Shown piece by piece: positions 16,315-23,818 of a stretch of 64,000 nucleotides of DNA. The DNA is from CAZUMH01 sp964621645 (GTDB lineage: Bacteria > Zhuqueibacterota > QNDG01 > JAGLOF01): contig CAZUMH010000003.1 in the NCBI GenBank assembly GCA_964621645.1, positions 1 to 64,000 on the forward strand. The letters run 5' to 3'. The translations under genes and the position numbers were made by a program. The notes beneath the pieces are model-generated. The model saw nothing but the letters and a program-made list of their open reading frames with translations, searched no databases and had not been told where the DNA came from. How positions within the stretch are numbered: position 1 is the first letter of the stretch; every line of letters begins with the position of its first letter.

Positions 16315-18021
16315 TTAATCCTTAAATTTCAGGTTAAGTCGTTTCGCCTCATCGGCATGTTCTTCTTTAAACTTGGCCCAGTAGTCGATGACGGAAGTCT
16401 TCATATCCCGGTGCAGGATGAGAATGCCGAAAAGATTCGGGACGGCCATGAGTACAATGGCAATATTGGCGAAGGTCCAGATTATGGTAGTATCCGCCAA
16501 CGCCGCAGCAAAGAAAGCGATGACATAGACAATGCGGTAGGGCAATACGAACTTCAATCCCAACAGATAGGTAATAGCGCGGTCGCCGTAGTAGGACCAG
16601 GAGATCACCGTTGAGAAAGCAAACAGAACTAATCCGATCGAGACCAAAAACTTGCCCCCTTCTCCGAAGAAACCGCGCCTGAAGGCCTCCGTGGTAAGCC
16701 GGGCGCTGTGCACCAGGGACCGCCCCTCTATCTCCAGGGAGGTGTCCACCGGTTTTCCCTCATCAATTTCCAGTTCCCCCGAATAGGGTTCACCTTCTGA
16801 TAAGAACTGGACATCCTCGGCCACCGAGCGGGCGTGAATGATAGTAAACGGTACATCGGAAGAGATACTCCCATCCTGCACCTGCAGGGTGCCGGTGTAA
16901 GGAAGGATCGTATCGTCGGATTCATGGTTGAGATGCCGGGTTAATGATTGTACGCCAGCGGCATCATGCTCATCCCAGACACCCTGAACGATCTCGAAAT
17001 CGGCCCTTTGGAACGTGTTTGGGACCTTCTCGTTCCAGGCCCCCGAAGCCATGATTGCCAGGCCCGTCAGTGTGCAGATGATTAAGGTATCAATGAACGG
17101 CTCAAGCAGCGAGACCATGCCTTCCGAAACCGGCTCGTCCGCTTTGGCCGCGGAATGGGCGATCGCGGCGGAACCCTGTCCCGCCTCATTGGAATAGATG
17201 CCCCGGCTGACACCGTTGGTTAGAGCGAAGGAGAATGATGCTCCCAGGAATCCTCCCATAGCCGCCGTACCACTGAAGACATTCTTCAGAATACTGCCGA
17301 AGGCATGAAGGATATTGGAGGGATGCGCCAGGATCACCGCCAGGGCCCCGATTACATAAATAATGGCCATAAAGGGAACAATCTTCTCCGTCACTTTCGC
17401 GATCCGCCTGATCCCGCCGATGATGATCAGCGTGAGGATGACTGCCAGAAAGCCACCTGTAGCCCAGGGGGGGATTCCGAAGGTGGCATCCACGGAAACA
17501 GCCATATTATTAATCTGAGGCAAATTACCGGTTCCGAAACTGCAGATCACCGTGGCCACGGCAAAAATTACTGCCAGCCATTTCATACGCAGCTTTTTCT
17601 CCATGTAAAACATGGGGCCGCCGGCGATACTGCCGTCCATTTCCACATCACGGTATTTATGAGAAAGAGTACATTCCACGAATTTCAGAGTCATACCGAA
17701 AAACGCCGTGGCCCACATCCAGAAAAGGGCCGCGGGACCTCCCATGAATATGGCCAGGCCCACTCCCGCGATATTACCGGTGCCCACGGTCCCGGACAGA
17801 GCCGTGGTCAACGACTGGAAATGGGTTGTATCGCCCTCAAAAGTATCCTTCTCATATTTCCCAGTAACAATTCTGGTAGCATGTTTGAAAAAACGCACTT
17901 GGGGAAACTTTAAATAGAGGGTAAAAAAGATACCTGTTCCCAGAAGCACAAAGGGAAACCAGTCGGAGTTGCTGCCGATTAATCCATTTACTGTAACGAG
18001 AAAATCATTGATGACATCCAT
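16315..18021 (-). CDS. Sodium:alanine symporter (AGCS) family protein with inserted hydrophilic domain
   Basis: This 568-residue transporter of the alanine/glycine:cation symporter family carries the signature QSLTTALSGTVGTGNIAGVGLAIFMGGPAALFWMW and GVSRGIYSNEAGQGSAAIAHSAA. It imports alanine or glycine with sodium. The core is normal up to the FIDTLIICTLTGLAIMASGAW helix. About 100 mostly acidic, non-hydrophobic residues (roughly 345-445) are then inserted before FLVSIGLVLFAFSTVISWSYYGDRA. Typical members are ~450-500 residues and have only a short loop there. The insert contains beta-like patterns (ILPYTGTLQVQDGSI, EPYSGELEIDEGK). The start has AAAGGAAG upstream, and the NSS gene follows in the same operon. 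Confidence 0.9.
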   Translation of the reverse strand: MDVINDFLVTVNGLIGSNSDWFPFVLLGTGIFFTLYLKFPQVRFFKHATRIVTGKYEKDTFEGDTTHFQSLTTALSGTVGTGNIAGVGLAIFMGGPAALFWMWATAFFGMTLKFVECTLSHKYRDVEMDGSIAGGPMFYMEKKLRMKWLAVIFAVATVICSFGTGNLPQINNMAVSVDATFGIPPWATGGFLAVILTLIIIGGIRRIAKVTEKIVPFMAIIYVIGALAVILAHPSNILHAFGSILKNVFSGTAAMGGFLGASFSFALTNGVSRGIYSNEAGQGSAAIAHSAAKADEPVSEGMVSLLEPFIDTLIICTLTGLAIMASGAWNEKVPNTFQRADFEIVQGVWDEHDAAGVQSLTRHLNHESDDTILPYTGTLQVQDGSISSDVPFTIIHARSVAEDVQFLSEGEPYSGELEIDEGKPVDTSLEIEGRSLVHSARLTTEAFRRGFFGEGGKFLVSIGLVLFAFSTVISWSYYGDRAITYLLGLKFVLPYRIVYVIAFFAAALADTTIIWTFANIAIVLMAVPNLFGILILHRDMKTSVIDYWAKFKEEHADEAKRLNLKFKD

Positions 18022-18129
18022 AATCTTCCTTTCAGTTTGAACGGCCGTTATCCAAGCGGAACTCCGGAATCAGGAAAATACTCGTGGAATCACTCTGACA
18101 CGAGAAATCTGTGTTTTAATGCAGAGGAA

Positions 18130-18153
18130 GGGGGGCAGCAAACACTGTCCCCC
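18130..18153 (-). terminator. Hairpin downstream of ssrA
   Basis: GGGGGG-CAG and CTG-(T)-CCCCC form a strong stem with a six-base loop, 17 bases past the mature 3' end of tmRNA. On the minus strand the following tract (CTTCCTC) is only weakly T-rich, while four Ts follow on the plus strand. It may act as terminator or as a 3' processing/stability element for the tmRNA precursor. Confidence 0.45.
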
Positions 18154-18170
18154 TTTTCCTCTTCAGATAG

Positions 18171-18522
18171 TGGAGACGGTGGGAATCGAACCCACGTCCG
18201 AGAACGCAACCCTGGAGACCACTACGTGCGTAGTCTGTTATTAATCTTCGCCGTTACAACCCAACAGACAGGATCGTTTCCGGCTGAGCCTGAGTGATAT
18301 TCACTGTTTCCCTTCAGGCGAAGGAAACAGCTAACCCGCCGATTGCGACGTTCTTACCGGAACCCGGCAGGTGCGGTGCCGGCAGAACGGGCTACCTTTT
18401 AGGCAGCCAGTGCGTATGAATAATCGTTGCCGATTATTATGTGTTCTGGTTATTTACCAGGTGCCAGAACCTGGACACGCGCTCTCCAACACCGCAGAAC
18501 CCGTCGAATCCAATTCGTCCCC
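18171..18522 (-). ncRNA. ssrA: Transfer-messenger RNA (tmRNA)
   Basis: The 5' end GGGGACGAATTGGATTCGACGG and the 3' end GGTTCGATTCCCACCGTCTCCA form the tRNA-like half, with acceptor pairing GGGGAC/GUCUCC and a standard T arm. The 3' CCA is not encoded: the genome continues ACTA after the stem, so CCA must be added. The resume codon GGC (18429-18431) follows a UAAUC context. The tag reads GNDYSYALAA with a TAA stop at 18399-18401, ending in the usual ALAA degron. The ~350-nt length and single-piece structure are typical. It rescues stalled ribosomes together with SmpB, which is not in this window. Confidence 0.97.
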
Positions 18523-18541
18523 GATGTTTTAACGCAGAAAA

Positions 18542-18570
18542 AAATTACTAAAAATCCTTCTGAATGTCAA
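18542..18570 (-). promoter_or_regulatory. Predicted sigma70-type promoter of ssrA
   Basis: On the minus strand, TTGACA (18565-18570), a 17-bp spacer and TAATTT (18542-18547) lie ~20 bases upstream of the mature tmRNA 5' end. The start would be a few bases into a short 5' leader removed by RNase P. Confidence 0.7.
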
Positions 18571-18591
18571 TTGAAAAGTCGTTTCGTTTAT

Positions 18592-19692
18592 CTATATATT
18601 ATCAAGAGCTTCCAGGGCAAAGGCATAGGCTCCTACGGACACGGCCTCACTGGTGCCCAGCCTGGAAAGTCCGATTCCAATGCGCTTATGAGGATCATAC
18701 CGGATCATCCTATTCTTTCCGGGCACGGCGACATCTTTAGCCTGCCCCACGAGAAACCGTTCCAGTGAGCCCGGTTCTTCCAAATCGTACACCTTGGCTA
18801 CCAGACGATTCATCTGCTGGCCCGCCAGGGTTTTCAAATAGCCATTCATCTCTTCCAGGAGTGCCGGTACAATGAGTGGATAGGCCCCGGAGAGCCCCCC
18901 TCCGACCACAATCAATCCATCCAGGATGGTCATTACCGTCGCCAAGGCGTCCCCCACCGTCTTACCCAGACGCTGAAAGGCCAGTCTCGCCGCCTTGGCA
19001 TCACCGGGAGCCTGTTCCAGGGCGATGTCACGAATGGCTTTTGGATCGGGTGGATTATCATCTCCCGACTCCTCGGCGTAGACCCGTTTCACCGCCCGGA
19101 TGCTGACACCCTCTTCGGCATAAGAGTGGGGCAGCAGCAGGTTTCGCAGGATCCAAATCTCGCCTGCGGCCGAATTGTCCCCGATATAGAGACGGCCTCT
19201 GTGGACAAGTCCCCCGCCAAATCCAGTACCCAGCGTTATTCCAAAAAGATTACCGTAACGCTTGGGGCTGCCAGCCTCTTCCAGTAAACTGTTCACAAAA
19301 GGAAGGAATCCGGATATGGCTTCCCCCAGGGTAAAAAGATCACCGTCGTTGTTGATGAACACCGGAAGGCCGAACTCTTCTTCCAGAAACGGCCCCAGGG
19401 GCACGCCGCCCCTGAACGCGGGCAGGTTCACCAGATCACCGATAACCCCGGCCGGATAGTCGGCCGGTCCGGGAAAGGCAAAGCTTATCGCCACCGGTTC
19501 TTCCGGAAGGTTCTTCAGCACTTCCCTGAATCCCTCGACCATAGACAGTAAACAGCGCTCCAGGTTGTCGCCGTGGGCCTCTCTGCGAACCGGATCGACC
19601 ACCGTCTTGTTTTCCCTCATGGCTGAGAAGATGAAATTTGTCCCTCCGGCATCCAAGGTCAGCACCGTCCGTCTGTCATTACGATAATCCAT
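18592..19692 (-). CDS. ROK family sugar kinase
   Basis: This is a 366-residue ROK (repressor, ORF, kinase) protein without a helix-turn-helix, so a kinase rather than a repressor. Phosphate-binding LTLDAGGTNFIFSAM opens the N-terminal domain. FINNDGDLFTLGEA holds the likely catalytic Asp region, FGITLGTGFGGGLVHRGRLYIG is the phosphate-2/hinge region, and LIVVGGGLSGAY the adenosine side. The usual ROK zinc-binding Cys motif is absent, as in a minority of members. It probably phosphorylates glucose or another hexose. It lies four bases past the stop of the MFS sugar transporter on the same strand, consistent with uptake followed by phosphorylation. Confidence 0.85.
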   Translation of the reverse strand: MDYRNDRRTVLTLDAGGTNFIFSAMRENKTVVDPVRREAHGDNLERCLLSMVEGFREVLKNLPEEPVAISFAFPGPADYPAGVIGDLVNLPAFRGGVPLGPFLEEEFGLPVFINNDGDLFTLGEAISGFLPFVNSLLEEAGSPKRYGNLFGITLGTGFGGGLVHRGRLYIGDNSAAGEIWILRNLLLPHSYAEEGVSIRAVKRVYAEESGDDNPPDPKAIRDIALEQAPGDAKAARLAFQRLGKTVGDALATVMTILDGLIVVGGGLSGAYPLIVPALLEEMNGYLKTLAGQQMNRLVAKVYDLEEPGSLERFLVGQAKDVAVPGKNRMIRYDPHKRIGIGLSRLGTSEAVSVGAYAFALEALDNI

Positions 19693-19696
19693 TCAC

Positions 19697-20851
19697 CTAT
19701 CTCCCGGCAGCAGGGCGTTGATGACGCACTGCTACATAGCCTATAAAAAGAAATGCCAGCAATGGAACAATAAATCCTACTTCCACCGAAATCCTGTCAG
19801 CAATAAGCCCCATTAGAGGAGGCAGGATCGCTCCTCCAACAATTGCCGTAACCATAAGACCGGATAATTCATTCGTCTTTTCCGGCATTCCGTCAACGGT
19901 AATGGAGAAAATGAGCGGGAAAATATTGGCAAATCCCAGCCCAACCAGAATCACCGACACCAGCGCCACGATCTTTACCCCAAAAAACAGCCCCACGATC
20001 GCCAAAAACGATATCAGGGTCGTCAATAAGAAAAAACGCTTGGGCGACATCCAGGTGAGAATGACTCCCCCCAGGAGGCGTCCCATAGTAAGCATTAGGA
20101 AAAAAAGGCCCGTTCCTAAAATGCCGATCTTCTCGATGTTTATCCCAAAGGCTTCTTCCAGATATAAGGGAATACCGGAACTCATGCACACCTCTGCCCC
20201 GACATAGAGAAAGATGGCTGAAACCATCATAAACACGTAACGGTTTTTCAGAAGCCCCAGACAGGATCGGAACGTGGCCAGGTTTTCGGCACTTCCCTCC
20301 TTTTCTTTCACCTTCAATAATCCCACTGCTGCCAGAGTGACTATTATCGCCACACTGTATATAGGGAAAATAACGGACCAGTCCAATCCGAAGAAACGGG
20401 CCGCCAGGACCGGGATTACCGGGCCCGAAAGCGAGCCGATTGCCTTGACAAACTGTCCCAGAGAGAGGTTGCGGGAATACTTGCCCTCTTCCGAGACATC
20501 CCGCATGATGGGGTTGCCGGCTACCTGCAGAATCGTCGCTCCTCCGCCCAGAAGCAGAATAGTGACCAGAAACCGGGGGAAAGACGTCAGGCCGAATATG
20601 GGGATGATCAAACCGACGAAGGCAACGATTAATCCTAAAAGGAGGATAAATTTCTTGCCTTTATGGGCTTGCAGAACTCCCATTGGCACAGAAAGCAGCC
20701 CGAACATAATAAATCCCACCAGAGGGATGAGAAACGCAAGTGAATTGCTGAGGGCGAACTGATTTTTTGCCAGCCCCACAAAGGGGCCGACTGCGTCAGC
20801 GAATCCCATAACCAGAAAAGCCAGAAAGATTGGCAGGACTCTTAGTTTCAT
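19697..20851 (-). CDS. MFS transporter, sugar-type (FucP/GlcP-like)
   Basis: This 384-residue major facilitator has about 12 hydrophobic helices. The start FLAFLVMGFADAVGPFVGLAKNQFALSNSLAFLIPLVGFIMFGLLSVPMG matches the FucP/glucose-galactose permease subgroup. An RxxGR-like loop (GRLLGGVILTWMSPKRF) separates the halves. The start at 20851 has AAGGAG seven bases upstream. It is directly followed by a ROK kinase, so it likely imports the sugar that the kinase phosphorylates; the exact sugar cannot be told. Confidence 0.85.
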   Translation of the reverse strand: MKLRVLPIFLAFLVMGFADAVGPFVGLAKNQFALSNSLAFLIPLVGFIMFGLLSVPMGVLQAHKGKKFILLLGLIVAFVGLIIPIFGLTSFPRFLVTILLLGGGATILQVAGNPIMRDVSEEGKYSRNLSLGQFVKAIGSLSGPVIPVLAARFFGLDWSVIFPIYSVAIIVTLAAVGLLKVKEKEGSAENLATFRSCLGLLKNRYVFMMVSAIFLYVGAEVCMSSGIPLYLEEAFGINIEKIGILGTGLFFLMLTMGRLLGGVILTWMSPKRFFLLTTLISFLAIVGLFFGVKIVALVSVILVGLGFANIFPLIFSITVDGMPEKTNELSGLMVTAIVGGAILPPLMGLIADRISVEVGFIVPLLAFLFIGYVAVRHQRPAAGR

Positions 20852-21010
20852 GGCACTCTCCTTGGATAAGAAAGTTCAATGCGTGGATTCATTAAAATAT
20901 CGAACGGAAGGGAAAAAAACAACGGCTTTTTACGGCCCGCCCAGGCATGAATCCCGAAAGAATCCGGATAAATACATGGGAGAAACGTTCGTGGGTACCT
21001 TATCAATAGG

Positions 21011-21034
21011 AAGGCGCTCCTTTGGAAGCGCCTT
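21011..21034 (+). terminator. Terminator-like hairpin in intergenic DNA
   Basis: AAGGCGCT (21011-21018) and AGCGCCTT (21027-21034) form an 8-bp stem with loop CCTTTGGA, followed by TT and AA on the plus strand. It lies between the MFS gene start and the 3' end of the hypothetical gene at 21070. No plus-strand gene precedes it, so it could end the minus-strand transcript from 21070 despite a poor T tract, or be a remnant. Confidence 0.45.
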
Positions 21035-21069
21035 TTAAGGGGTGGGGATAGTGGAAGAAGATGTAACTG

Positions 21070-21552
21070 CTAGTGTGTTGAGGCCAATAATAATTGGTTA
21101 CTGCTTTTCAAGGACCGATAGCGGGCGAACCGGGCCGCTCCATCGACGTTAATTTTCATCGTATAGGACAAAGAATAGATTTCGTCTGACTCCCTTTGTA
21201 CCCGAGCCAGGAGATTGTTATAGCGGTCGCGATATTCAAAGTGTAAAAATTGGACTCCCGTCAGCACAACATCCTGATTATGCCAAAGAGTTCCGCCTTC
21301 CAGGAAATAATCATGCAGGCCTCCATCCTCATCTCTGAAAAAGATACGGCTGGATTCCGCGTTTATAATAAAACGTACCCGATTCATTGTTCTATTCAAT
21401 TCGCTGAATACCTCTCGATGGAATTCAGGAATAATCGCGCCGTTATCGTTGTTTGCCGAAAGCAGCGAATCCCTTCCCGGACTGAAAGAATAAAGAACGG
21501 TCACACCGGCTGATATAAGGATAGTAAATAAGATTATTGTTATTCTATTCAT
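21070..21552 (-). CDS. Hypothetical pseudopilin-like exported protein
   Basis: This encodes 160 residues. The N-terminus is a single hydrophobic signal-anchor (ITIILFTILISAGVTVLYSF). The rest is a soluble domain with beta-rich patterns such as RVRFIINAESSRIFFRD, TLWHNQDVVLTGVQFLHFEYRDRYNNLL and IYSLSYTMKINVDGAARFARYR. The FxYRDxxN..L..V and YSLSYTMKI strings recall the C-terminal beta domains of GspJ/PulJ-type minor pseudopilins, but the N-terminal prepilin GFTLxE motif is missing, so I do not assign it. It starts 17 bases after a small gene (21570-21746) on the same strand. Confidence 0.6.
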   Translation of the reverse strand: MNRITIILFTILISAGVTVLYSFSPGRDSLLSANNDNGAIIPEFHREVFSELNRTMNRVRFIINAESSRIFFRDEDGGLHDYFLEGGTLWHNQDVVLTGVQFLHFEYRDRYNNLLARVQRESDEIYSLSYTMKINVDGAARFARYRSLKSSNQLLLASTH

Positions 21553-21569
21553 CCCTGGTATCGAACCGT

Positions 21570-21746
21570 TTAATTTTTCCTTTTTTCTGGCGGCAATGGG
21601 TTAAAATAGAAGGCCGGACCGTCGGCGAGGAATCTCATTGTCATGACTTTTGTGTGACGGTTTCTCAGCAAGGACATATTTTCCGCACCGGTAAAGCCTT
21701 CCGGAGCGATAATGAAGTTTTTTCCTTTCGGCCATTCAAACCGCAT
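21570..21746 (-). CDS. Small conserved-looking protein of 58 residues, unknown function
   Basis: A short frame runs from ATG 21746 to TAA 21570, preceded by a near-perfect ribosome-binding site AAGGAGG at good spacing (six bases). The product begins MRFEWPKGKNFIIAPEG and ends PPEKRKN. It has no signal peptide or membrane helix and contains two clustered aromatic patches (FEWPKGKNF, PAFYFNPLPP). The strong start signal and tight coupling to the exported hypothetical gene downstream make it likely real. A long AT-rich upstream region (21747-22009) could hold its promoter. No family is recognised. Confidence 0.6.
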   Translation of the reverse strand: MRFEWPKGKNFIIAPEGFTGAENMSLLRNRHTKVMTMRFLADGPAFYFNPLPPEKRKN

Positions 21747-22009
21747 TTCCCGCCTCCTTGTATATGGTTAACGATTTGATTAATGCAAATATTGTACCTC
21801 TCGAGAAATCACTTTATCCTCTCTTTGAAATATCATGATAATTAATTGTTATATATCAAATTATCAAGACAGTAAAAATAAGGGATAAAAAAGCTACATT
21901 GACAAGCAGGTTTTTTTGTAAGTAAAATCTCACATTTTGTAATCAAATATAAACAGAAAAGACTGCCTAAAGAGGGTAAATGTGGGGGATGGAAAAAGGA
22001 AAAAACGGA

Positions 22010-22822
22010 TCAAGATCCAGCCCGGAATATAGTCAGCCCCGAATCAGAGACAGCGGTACCGTATATCCCGGCCCTTTCGAGGCTCTTTTGGATGGAATCG
22101 AAATCCAGGCCCACTTCCTCAGGACGGTGAGCGTCCGAACCGGCACAAAACGCTATTCCAAGTTCTCCCGCCCGTCTGATGATGGCATCATCGGGATAGA
22201 GCCGGTTCGGTTTCTTGCGCAGGCCAGAGGAGTTCACCTCCAGAATGATATCCGCGCTCGCGATCCGGCTGAGTAACCGCTCCAGGCGCTGCTGTATTAA
22301 GGGATCGGTGAGAGAAAAAAGCCATTTAATTCCATCCATATGGCCGACAACATCCACCAGGCCGGAAGCTATCCCCTCCTCGTACAGATTAAAATAGGTA
22401 TTAACCTCCTGTCCCTGATCGAATTTCAAATCATCCAGCGGCGTTTTTAAAAAGACAAAAAGGCTGCCGAAATAATGGACCGATCCGATGATATAATCGA
22501 AAGGATTGCTGGATCGCAGTTGCTGCAGCTGTTGCGCAAAATCCGGGAAGAGGCCGACTTCACCTCCCAGCAGGATGGAAATCGAGGGATATTTTTTTCT
22601 CAGCCTTTCTATCTCTTTCACATAGAGAGCGAGCTCTTCCCGGGTCATGGTGTGTCCATGATCATAGTCGGGCCCCAGCGGGAGGTGATCGCTGAATCCT
22701 ATCTCCTTCAGCCCCAGATGCAGCGCCCGGAGCACGTACTGCTCTTCCAGACTATCGGCATGGTTGCAGCGGGCCGTGTGGATATGGTAATCTCTTAATA
22801 GGGGAACCACAGTACTACTCAT
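22010..22822 (-). CDS. PHP-domain histidinol-phosphatase family protein
   Basis: This 270-residue PHP metal-dependent phosphatase is of the HisK/HisJ type. Motif I is RDYHIHTARCNHA, followed by FSDHLPLG, LGGEVGLFP, IIGSVHY, VVGHMDG, VNSSGLRK and FCAGSDAHRPEEVG. These supply the His, Asp and Glu ligands of the trinuclear metal centre. It likely dephosphorylates L-histidinol phosphate, although other phosphate monoesters are possible because no other his genes lie nearby. Its start overlaps the stop of the DUF2520 gene by eight bases, so they are translationally coupled. Confidence 0.85.
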   Translation of the reverse strand: MSSTVVPLLRDYHIHTARCNHADSLEEQYVLRALHLGLKEIGFSDHLPLGPDYDHGHTMTREELALYVKEIERLRKKYPSISILLGGEVGLFPDFAQQLQQLRSSNPFDYIIGSVHYFGSLFVFLKTPLDDLKFDQGQEVNTYFNLYEEGIASGLVDVVGHMDGIKWLFSLTDPLIQQRLERLLSRIASADIILEVNSSGLRKKPNRLYPDDAIIRRAGELGIAFCAGSDAHRPEEVGLDFDSIQKSLERAGIYGTAVSDSGLTIFRAGS

Positions 22823-23690
22823 CGGCAGCTAAAAGAGTCGAGATGGAGGAGAGTTTCCCCGGGTCCGTACCACTTTCTTTCGCCAACTGAAGGGTGATTT
22901 CGGCCAGAGCCTTGTAGGAAGGGAGCAGCCCGGGCAGATGGTCCCGGAGGACCCGTAGATGAGAGGCCACTGTTTCCCGATCTCCCCGTTGAATGGAACC
23001 GCTGAGGGCGGCCTCTACCCCTCGTTGTTCGATATTGTTCAGAGTGCTCCTGATCAAGGGGAACAGATATGACAAAGAGAGAGCACTTTCGGCCTCATCC
23101 AGGCACTGTTGAGCTGCAAAAAGAAGTGAAACCAGATAATTTGAAGCCAGACTGCAGGCCAGATGATAGAACGGTTTGGCTTTCTCCGTCAGCAGGAAAG
23201 GTAATGCTCCCAGGGAATGGGCCAGGATTTTCAGCCTTTCTTCTGCTTCCGGATCCCCTTGCACAGCAATAGGGAGCCGATCCCAGGAAAGAGCCTCTCC
23301 TTCAAATGCAGGGAAGCTTAGGCAGGGATGGAATGAGCCCAACAAAGCTCCCCGCTCACGCAGAGGGGATAGCGTTTCTGCCGGCAGTAATCCGGAAAGA
23401 TGTGCTGCCACAACACCTGAAGGGAACGTCAATAAGCAGGACAGCTCCGCTGCCATGAGCGCAATCTTGTCGTCAGGGAGAGCCAGGAAAATAAAAGTCG
23501 TATTAAGGGGAATTTCTCTTGCCGCGTCTGAAAAGGGGGCATTACAGATCCTGCCGCACGCTTCAGCCCGATGCTTGTTCTTATCAACAACCAGAGAAAT
23601 CTCTATGCCATGTTCGTTCAGGATTTGGGCCAGGGCCCGTCCTGCCCGACCGGCTCCCACCAGGCAAACTGAGCTGTCTTTTCTCTTCAT
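22815..23690 (-). CDS. Rossmann-like/DUF2520 oxidoreductase
   Basis: This encodes 291 residues from ATG 23690, which has AAAGGAAG upstream; the frame extends upstream to 23750 but that segment covers the promoter. The N-terminal NAD(P)-binding fold shows VCLVGAGRAGRALAQIL and the second-strand LVVDKN. A helical DUF2520 domain follows (GSFHPCLSFP near residue 115, then KAKPFYHLACSLASNYLVSLL). The family resembles ketopantoate reductase or F420-dependent reductases, but its substrate is unknown. It is the first gene of a two-gene operon with the PHP phosphatase. A consensus promoter lies at 23719-23747. Confidence 0.85.
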   Translation of the reverse strand: MKRKDSSVCLVGAGRAGRALAQILNEHGIEISLVVDKNKHRAEACGRICNAPFSDAAREIPLNTTFIFLALPDDKIALMAAELSCLLTFPSGVVAAHLSGLLPAETLSPLRERGALLGSFHPCLSFPAFEGEALSWDRLPIAVQGDPEAEERLKILAHSLGALPFLLTEKAKPFYHLACSLASNYLVSLLFAAQQCLDEAESALSLSYLFPLIRSTLNNIEQRGVEAALSGSIQRGDRETVASHLRVLRDHLPGLLPSYKALAEITLQLAKESGTDPGKLSSISTLLAADE

Positions 23691-23718
23691 CTGGCTTCCT
23701 TTCCGTAAAATCTGGTAT

Positions 23719-23747
23719 AGTATAACACAAACCGGCGCGATTGTCAA
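23719..23747 (-). promoter_or_regulatory. Strong sigma70-type promoter of the DUF2520/PHP operon
   Basis: On the minus strand, TTGACA (23742-23747), a 17-bp spacer and TATACT (23719-23724) are seen, the best promoter in the window. Transcription would start ~22 bases before the DUF2520 ATG, leaving room for its ribosome-binding site. Confidence 0.8.
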
Positions 23748-23818
23748 CAAGAAAGAGCTTGTACATGTTAGGATTATTTTTTACATTTATTATTATTTAA
23801 AATTCTATCCAGGAAAAC

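Noticed and set aside
17305..17913. 202-codon plus-strand frame
   Set aside because: Antisense of the AGCS transporter; no start signal or conserved features.
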